Shown here: positions 5,600 through 9,419 of the stretch, piece after piece
How positions within the stretch are numbered: position 1 is the stretch's first letter
Layout of the letters: every line of letters starts with the position of its first letter
Source: Armatimonadota bacterium
Lineage (GTDB): Bacteria; Armatimonadota; Fimbriimonadia; Fimbriimonadales; Fimbriimonadaceae
Direction of reading: 5' to 3'
Assembly: GCA_023423495.1 (NCBI GenBank)
Contig: JAFAFM010000332.1
Span: forward strand, 1 to 9,419
Length of the DNA: 9,419 nt
Translations under genes and position numbers: made by a program
Notes under the pieces: model-generated
Database searches by the model: none
Told to the model about the DNA's origin: nothing
What the model saw: the letters and a program-made list of their open reading frames with translations, nothing else

Positions 5600-7717
5600 T
5601 TATAACCCCATTACAAGCTGCAGCAGAGCTTTCTGGGCATGCAGCCTATTCTCTGCCTGGTCGACCACTCTGCTCTGGCGACCATCGATCACTTCGTCCG
5701 TCACTTCATATCCGCGACGCGCGGGCAAGCAGTGAAGGAAGACCGCATCCTTCGAGGCCATTTCCATCACCCGGCTGTTCACCTGGTAATCATCGAACAC
5801 TTTGAGCCGGTGCTCTTGCTCGTGTTCATCTCCCATGGAAATCCAGACGTCGGTATATACGACGCTCGCACCCGCCAAGCCTTCTTGCAAGTCATCGGTT
5901 TGATGGAGCCCCGCCATCTCTTCCAGCCTGAAGTTGGCAGGTCCGCAAATCGTCATCGGATAACCAAGTCGGGTCGCAACTTTCGCGAGCGACCGCGATA
6001 CGTTGTTTCCGTCTCCCACATAGGTGATCTTCACCTTATCGCTGCCAAAGTTCTCCTGCACGGTCAGAATGTCCGCTAGCGCCTGGCAGGGATGCTCCAT
6101 TTCCGTCAATGCATTGATGACGGGCACATCGGCAACCTCGGCCAGCAGTTCGAGATCCTTTTGCCAGTACAGGCGAGCCACGATCGTGGAGCACCAACGG
6201 GCTAGATTGCTCGCAATGTCGCGAGCGGATTCACGTGTGTTCATGCCGATGTCGGCTTTGCTCAAGTAGATCGGGTGGCCGCCCAACTCGCGAATCGCAG
6301 TTTCGAACGAAACCCGCGTTCGAAGCGATGGCTTCTCGAAGACCAAGGCCACAGATCTTCCCTCGACCGGCGTGATCGCCGATGGAGCCAGTTTCCTTCG
6401 CTGCTTGAGGTAGCTCGCCAGATCGAGAATCTCGGTGAGTTGGGCGACGGACATATCGTCGACCGTCAGGATGTCGTGATACCTAGGCTTGACCACGGCT
6501 GCCGGTTGCTTGGCGGGCGCGATCGCCGGAACAGGAACGTTCATGACGTCGGCAATGATGCTGATGGCTTGATCCACCTGCGCATAGGTCAGGATCAGGG
6601 GCGGAACAAAGCGCAGGCTGTATTCATCCGTGGCGTTGATGATGAGTCGCTTGTCAAACGCCTTTGCGACAATCTCCCTCGCGACCGGCTCTTCCAAAAT
6701 AGCGCCGATCATCAACCCGTAACCCCGCACTTCCTTGACGGGAGTTCCGAGCGCTTTTAGAGATTCTGTTAGATAGGCTCCAACATCCTTGGCGTTTTTG
6801 CGGAGTTCGTAGTGCTCTACCGCGTCCAATACCGCGAGGCCCGCTGCACAAGAAAGCGGGTTTCCGCCGAACGTTGCGCCATGGTCGCCAGCTTCCAACA
6901 GCTCGGCGGCCGCTCCCTTGGCCAGACAGGCGCCGAGCGGGACACCACCGCCAAGACCCTTGGCAAGGCATAAAACATCGGGCTGAACATCGTGAATCTG
7001 GAAGCAGAACCATTCACCGGTCCGGCCGATACCGGTTTGGACCTCATCCAAGATGAGCAGTGCCCCATATTCATCACACAGTTCCCGCGCTGCTTTCAAG
7101 TATTCCGTGGTCAGGGGGAGCACTCCGCCCTCACCTTGGATTGGCTCGAGCAGGATGGCCGCAGTCTTGTGACCCACAGCCTCGCGAAGCTGCGCGATAT
7201 CGTTGGCTTCGACGTGGGTGAATCCAGGCACCAAAGGTTCAAAGGGGCGTTGATATTTTCGTTGTCCGGTCGCGGACAAGACACCAAGCGTTCGTCCGTG
7301 GAAACTTCGATGCAACGCAACGATTTCGTAATCGCCGTCCGGACGTTTGTTGAGCCCGTGCTTCTTGGCGATTTTCAAGGCCGTTTCGTTGGCCGTGGCT
7401 CCGCACGTCGAGTAGAACACGCGATCCATCCCACTGATCTCGCACAAACGCTTGGCGAGTTGGGCTTGTGGGGCAGTCAGCCCGAAGTTGGAAACATGAA
7501 TGAGCTGCTGGGCCTGGCGGGTGATTGCGCTTACGATCGCCGGGTGGCAATGACCCAAATTGCAGACCGCGATCCCGGCGAGCATATCGAGGTACTCATT
7601 GCCTCGATTGTCCCAGAGTGAACAACCGGACCCCTGCACAAAGAGTGCGGGCAGCCGCTTGTAGGTTTGCATGACGAATTGCTCGTCGGTTGACTTGATA
7701 GTGTCGAACTTCAACAT
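5600..7717 (-). CDS. argD-argF: Fused acetylornithine aminotransferase / ornithine carbamoyltransferase
   Basis: One uninterrupted 705-residue frame carries two arginine-pathway enzymes. Residues 1-about 393 are ArgD, a PLP aminotransferase making N-acetylornithine: FHGRT (139-143), DEVQTG with D224, and LAKGLGGG with the PLP lysine K253, then TFGGNPL. An Ala/Pro-rich linker (about 394-411) follows. Residues 412-705 are ArgF, which carbamoylates ornithine to citrulline: carbamoyl-phosphate site SLRTR (464-468), HPCQ (542-545), the ornithine loop DVWISMG (623-629) and HCLP (662-665) with a C-terminal QAENRLHAQKALL. Both halves look full-length and retain catalytic motifs. GATANE (106-111) differs mildly from the usual GxEANE. 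The two steps are not consecutive: deacetylation of acetylornithine lies between them, so simple channelling would need an ArgE or ArgJ partner, not seen here. No Shine-Dalgarno or clear promoter precedes the ATG. Confidence 0.93.
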   Translation of the reverse strand: MLKFDTIKSTDEQFVMQTYKRLPALFVQGSGCSLWDNRGNEYLDMLAGIAVCNLGHCHPAIVSAITRQAQQLIHVSNFGLTAPQAQLAKRLCEISGMDRVFYSTCGATANETALKIAKKHGLNKRPDGDYEIVALHRSFHGRTLGVLSATGQRKYQRPFEPLVPGFTHVEANDIAQLREAVGHKTAAILLEPIQGEGGVLPLTTEYLKAARELCDEYGALLILDEVQTGIGRTGEWFCFQIHDVQPDVLCLAKGLGGGVPLGACLAKGAAAELLEAGDHGATFGGNPLSCAAGLAVLDAVEHYELRKNAKDVGAYLTESLKALGTPVKEVRGYGLMIGAILEEPVAREIVAKAFDKRLIINATDEYSLRFVPPLILTYAQVDQAISIIADVMNVPVPAIAPAKQPAAVVKPRYHDILTVDDMSVAQLTEILDLASYLKQRRKLAPSAITPVEGRSVALVFEKPSLRTRVSFETAIRELGGHPIYLSKADIGMNTRESARDIASNLARWCSTIVARLYWQKDLELLAEVADVPVINALTEMEHPCQALADILTVQENFGSDKVKITYVGDGNNVSRSLAKVATRLGYPMTICGPANFRLEEMAGLHQTDDLQEGLAGASVVYTDVWISMGDEHEQEHRLKVFDDYQVNSRVMEMASKDAVFLHCLPARRGYEVTDEVIDGRQSRVVDQAENRLHAQKALLQLVMGL

Positions 7718-7955
7718 GGATGTACAGAAAGTGCAAGGATTGGCGCGACTTTGCGGAACGAAAGAAAGTGTAGGGGCGCCGGGTCGAGCGTCGTTGCGGG
7801 AAGGGCCGGCACCCTAAATACGGGGGCGGGCATGGCGACGGCTAAGCCTGTGGGCTCGGGCGGCGGTCGCGGAGATGAGCGCTCGGTTCATCGGGGTTCC
7901 ACTTTACCTGAACGATTATTCAACCCTGTGTGGTCCTACTTCCTGGGTGAATTAC
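7718..7955. other. Intergenic region without a convincing gene
   Basis: This 238-base stretch separates the divergent argD-argF and small lipoprotein genes. It is GC-rich in the part near argD-argF. A plus-strand frame (7751-8029) is open but reads as Gly/Arg-rich low-complexity protein and runs across the promoter at 7956, so I do not call it. Apart from a possible ArgR-like palindrome at 7909-7922, I see no structured RNA or clear promoter for argD-argF. Confidence 0.6.
7909..7922. promoter_or_regulatory. Possible ARG-box-like operator
   Basis: TGAACGATTATTCA resembles the core of the ArgR operator (TGAAT, four A/T bases, ATTCA), matching 12 of 14 positions with TGAA/TTCA arms. It lies about 190 bases upstream of the arginine-synthesis fusion gene and about 35 bases before the -35 of the lipoprotein promoter. 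A single site with two mismatches can occur by chance, and no argR is in the window. Confidence 0.3.
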
Positions 7956-7984
7956 TTGCATCCGTTGCGAGTCTGATTTATAAT
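7956..7984 (+). promoter_or_regulatory. Promoter of the 42-residue lipoprotein gene
   Basis: A perfect TATAAT (7979-7984) is preceded at 17 bases by TTGCAT (7956-7961), which keeps the TTG of the -35 consensus. Transcription would start near 7991, giving a leader of about 110 bases before the ATG at 8102. Confidence 0.7.
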
Positions 7985-7987
7985 CAG

Positions 7988-8045
7988 GGCGCAATTGGCA
8001 AGTGTGCCCCGTCTGTACAAGTGGTATAACGTTGGCGCAATTGGC
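7988..8045 (+). repeat. 12-base direct repeat in the leader
   Basis: GGCGCAATTGGC occurs at 7988-7999, around the predicted transcription start, and again at 8034-8045, where its GCAATTGG part forms the left arm of a hairpin. Either copy could pair with CCAATTGC at 8050-8057, so two alternative folds are possible. Confidence 0.7.
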
Positions 8046-8057
8046 TCAACCAATTGC
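8037..8057 (+). other. Leader hairpin 1 (loop CTCAA)
   Basis: GCAATTGG (8037-8044) and CCAATTGC (8050-8057) form a perfect 8-base-pair stem with loop CTCAA, inside the predicted untranslated leader of the small lipoprotein mRNA. Confidence 0.7.
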
Positions 8058-8058
8058 A

Positions 8059-8083
8059 CTGGACTTCGCTCAACGGGGTCCAG
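8059..8083 (+). other. Leader hairpin 2 (loop CTCAA)
   Basis: CTGGACTTCG (8059-8068) pairs with CGGGGTCCAG (8074-8083), giving ten pairs including two G-U, around the loop CTCAA, the same loop as hairpin 1. It ends 7 bases before the Shine-Dalgarno, which remains outside the stem. Confidence 0.7.
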
Positions 8084-8090
8084 CGATTCT

Positions 8091-8098
8091 AGGAGGTG
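8091..8098 (+). promoter_or_regulatory. Full-length Shine-Dalgarno of the small lipoprotein gene
   Basis: AGGAGGTG is complementary to the 16S rRNA tail over eight bases. The GGAGG core is 5 bases from the ATG at 8102. This is by far the strongest ribosome binding site in the window and argues that the short frame is genuinely translated, and efficiently. Confidence 0.9.
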
Positions 8099-8101
8099 TT
8101 T

Positions 8102-8230
8102 ATGAAGAAAATTTTCGCGCTTTTGATGGTCGTTATGGTTCTGGGTGCAATTGGTTGCGCCAAGACGGAAGAAGCTCCTGCTGAACCAGCAGCTGGCGCA
8201 GCTGGCACCGGCGCAGCAACCGCTCAGTAA
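8102..8230 (+). CDS. Tiny predicted lipoprotein, 42 residues
   Basis: A 42-residue frame, too short for many gene finders. It starts MKKIFALLMVVMVLGAIGCA: two lysines, a hydrophobic core and a lipobox-like GAIGC, so C19 would be lipidated, leaving a mature peptide of only 24 residues. That peptide is KTEE followed by an Ala/Gly/Pro/Thr-rich tail, with no recognisable domain. It resembles entericidin-type small lipoproteins in size and layout, but I see no specific homology. The lipobox has Ala at -3, which is permitted though less common than Leu. It has a consensus promoter, a structured leader of about 110 bases, an ideal ribosome binding site and its own strong terminator, so it is monocistronic and probably abundant. 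Its function in the envelope is unknown. Confidence 0.85.
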   Translation: MKKIFALLMVVMVLGAIGCAKTEEAPAEPAAGAAGTGAATAQ

Positions 8231-8254
8231 CTTAGCGACGTCTGTTAACGTCCA

Positions 8255-8290
8255 GGCCCTTCCGATCTAGGTCGGAGGGGCCTTCTATTT
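8255..8290 (+). terminator. Rho-independent terminator after the small lipoprotein gene
   Basis: GGCCCTTCCGA (8255-8265) pairs with TCGGAGGGGCC (8272-8282), eleven pairs including one G-U, around a 6-base loop. It is followed by the T-rich TTCTATTT. It lies 24 bases after the stop codon and insulates rlmN from the lipoprotein promoter. Confidence 0.9.
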
Positions 8291-8301
8291 AAACCTACCG
8301 G

Positions 8302-8307
8302 TAAACT
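8302..8307 (+). promoter_or_regulatory. Candidate -10 element for a leaderless rlmN transcript
   Basis: TAAACT ends 6 bases before the GTG start of rlmN, just after the terminator. No good -35 is seen at normal spacing and there is no properly spaced Shine-Dalgarno, so a leaderless message is suggested but not proven. Confidence 0.4.
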
Positions 8308-8313
8308 TTCGGA

Positions 8314-9390
8314 GTGAGCGAGGTCAAGCCAAGCCTGGTCGGAATGACGCGTGAGGAGTTAAAAGCGATACTCGGCGGCCGTCCGGATGCGGCATGGCGG
8401 AGCAAGCAGATTGCTCACCATCTGTACCAACGAGCCGTCACCTCTTGGGACGAGATGGGCGACCTTCCCAAATCCCTTAGGGCCGAATTGGCCGAAAATT
8501 ACATTGTTCAGCCGTTGTTTACGGCTTCCCACCGAACAAGCACCGATGGCGTCGACAAACTGCTCGTGCACAACGGCGATCAACAAGTTTACGAATGCGT
8601 TTTATTGCCGTACGAGAAGCGCGTGAGTTGCTGCATTTCGAGCCAAGTAGGCTGCCCCATGGGCTGTAAATTTTGCGCCACGGGTCTGGGCGGCTTCGAC
8701 CGCAACTTAACCGCGGGAGAAATTGTCGGCCAATACCTGCAACTCCAAAGAATCTCCGGAAAGAGAATCAGTCACGTGGTGTTTATGGGGATGGGCGAAC
8801 CCCTCTTGAACTACCAAAACGTCCTGAAAGCGTTGCGGCTGCTACACGATGAAGTTGGTCTTAGCTACCGCCATTTGACCGTCAGCACGGTCGGACTGGT
8901 GCCGCAAATCCGGGAGCTTTCAAAAGAAAATCTGCCGATCCACTTGGCTCTTTCGTTGCACTCACCGTTAGATGAGATCCGGGACCGGCTGATGCCGGTG
9001 AACCACAAGTGGCCCGTGAAGGAAGTCATGCAGGCTATGAAAGACTACCAACGGAAGACCGGCCGCAAGATCACGATCGAATACCTGCTTATCAACGAGC
9101 TTACGGATACCCCTGAGCAAGCGGTTGAACTCGCCAAGATTCTTAGGGGAACCCCAAGTGTGGTGAACCTCATCCCGTTCAACTGGGTCGACACTGGCGA
9201 AGGATTTGCCCGCCCGTCCAATGAGCGGGTGAGGACATTCCGCGGCATTTTGGCGTCGAAAGGGATCAATGTCACCCAGCGCGTCGAGCGTGGCCATGAC
9301 ATTGCTGCCGCATGTGGACAACTGGCCGGGATGCACCAAGGCAAATTTGCGCGGAGGATGCCATCGACCGTCTTACCCGTTGTAAGTTAG
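8314..9390 (+). CDS. rlmN: Dual-specificity 23S rRNA (A2503) / tRNA (A37) C2-methyltransferase RlmN
   Basis: Radical SAM enzyme that methylates carbon 2 of adenosine 2503 in 23S rRNA and of A37 in some tRNAs, tuning the peptidyl transferase centre and decoding. The 358-residue protein has the N-terminal accessory domain (KPSLVGMTREELKAIL, then SKQIAHHLYQ), the cluster motif C114-x3-C118-x2-C121 in QVGCPMGCKFCATG, MGMGEP (158-162), LALSLHSP (211-218) and the terminal ERGHDIAAACGQLAG. C334 there corresponds to the cysteine that carries the transient methyl group. Length is typical. I keep the GTG at 8314 because SLVGMTREEL includes the conserved start of the domain; the ATG at 8344 would remove part of it. 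The Cfr resistance paralogue is less likely, since length and N-terminal domain fit RlmN. It follows a terminator, so it has its own transcript. Confidence 0.95.
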   Translation: MSEVKPSLVGMTREELKAILGGRPDAAWRSKQIAHHLYQRAVTSWDEMGDLPKSLRAELAENYIVQPLFTASHRTSTDGVDKLLVHNGDQQVYECVLLPYEKRVSCCISSQVGCPMGCKFCATGLGGFDRNLTAGEIVGQYLQLQRISGKRISHVVFMGMGEPLLNYQNVLKALRLLHDEVGLSYRHLTVSTVGLVPQIRELSKENLPIHLALSLHSPLDEIRDRLMPVNHKWPVKEVMQAMKDYQRKTGRKITIEYLLINELTDTPEQAVELAKILRGTPSVVNLIPFNWVDTGEGFARPSNERVRTFRGILASKGINVTQRVERGHDIAAACGQLAGMHQGKFARRMPSTVLPVVS

Positions 9391-9419
9391 CCGCGCTTCT
9401 CGCTCTGGCTATGTTCACC

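Noticed and set aside
7751..8029. 92-codon plus-strand frame in the argD-argF/lipoprotein gap
   Set aside because: Low-complexity Gly/Arg product, crosses the consensus promoter at 7956-7984, and has no ribosome binding site or family motifs.
8237..8252. Small inverted repeat GACGT/ACGTC after the tiny lipoprotein gene
   Set aside because: Five pairs with a 6-base loop, just before the much stronger terminator; likely incidental.
8314..9390. Cfr-type antibiotic resistance methyltransferase
   Set aside because: The N-terminal domain and length match housekeeping RlmN, and the context is not mobile.

Overview
The window is a dense piece of bacterial chromosome carrying housekeeping metabolism genes and several lipoproteins. 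No mobile element, CRISPR array, rRNA or tRNA was seen. The organism is probably a Gram-negative-type free-living bacterium of moderate-to-high GC content. I lean weakly towards the Armatimonadota (Fimbriimonas-like) or a neighbouring lineage, because of the gene mix, several lipobox lipoproteins, a membrane Fe-S oxidoreductase of the ETF:menaquinone type, and start sites that often look leaderless. That placement is inference, not something the bases prove.

Layout. From 5097 down to the left edge (minus strand) there is a tightly packed run: queE, two related small lipoproteins, a degenerate polysaccharide-deacetylase-fold protein, a DUF2314 lipoprotein, a large membrane-bound iron-sulfur oxidoreductase, and acpS, which runs off the left edge. 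Gaps range from a 4-base overlap to about 33 bases, so the run reads as one operon, possibly with an internal promoter before the second lipoprotein. Divergent from queE is mscL (plus), with a near-consensus sigma70-type promoter. mscL converges on a 705-residue minus-strand gene in which a complete acetylornithine aminotransferase (ArgD) is fused in frame to a complete ornithine carbamoyltransferase (ArgF). Upstream of that fusion lies a 384-base gap. Its left half has no convincing gene; its right half holds a consensus promoter and a structured leader for a 42-residue lipoprotein at 8102-8230, which has an ideal ribosome binding site and a strong terminator. rlmN (plus) follows and ends 29 bases before the right edge.

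How the parts relate. QueE (7-deazaguanine pathway), RlmN (rRNA/tRNA methylation), AcpS (acyl carrier protein activation), ArgD-ArgF (arginine synthesis) and MscL (osmotic safety valve) are ordinary core functions. Points of interest are the ArgD-ArgF fusion, the leader RNA before the tiny lipoprotein with two hairpins sharing the same CTCAA loop, a recurring TAnnnT hexamer 6-7 bases before start codons that suggests leaderless transcripts, and a deacetylase-like protein that has lost its metal-binding residues. I did not find a clear multi-gene novel defence or metabolic system here.
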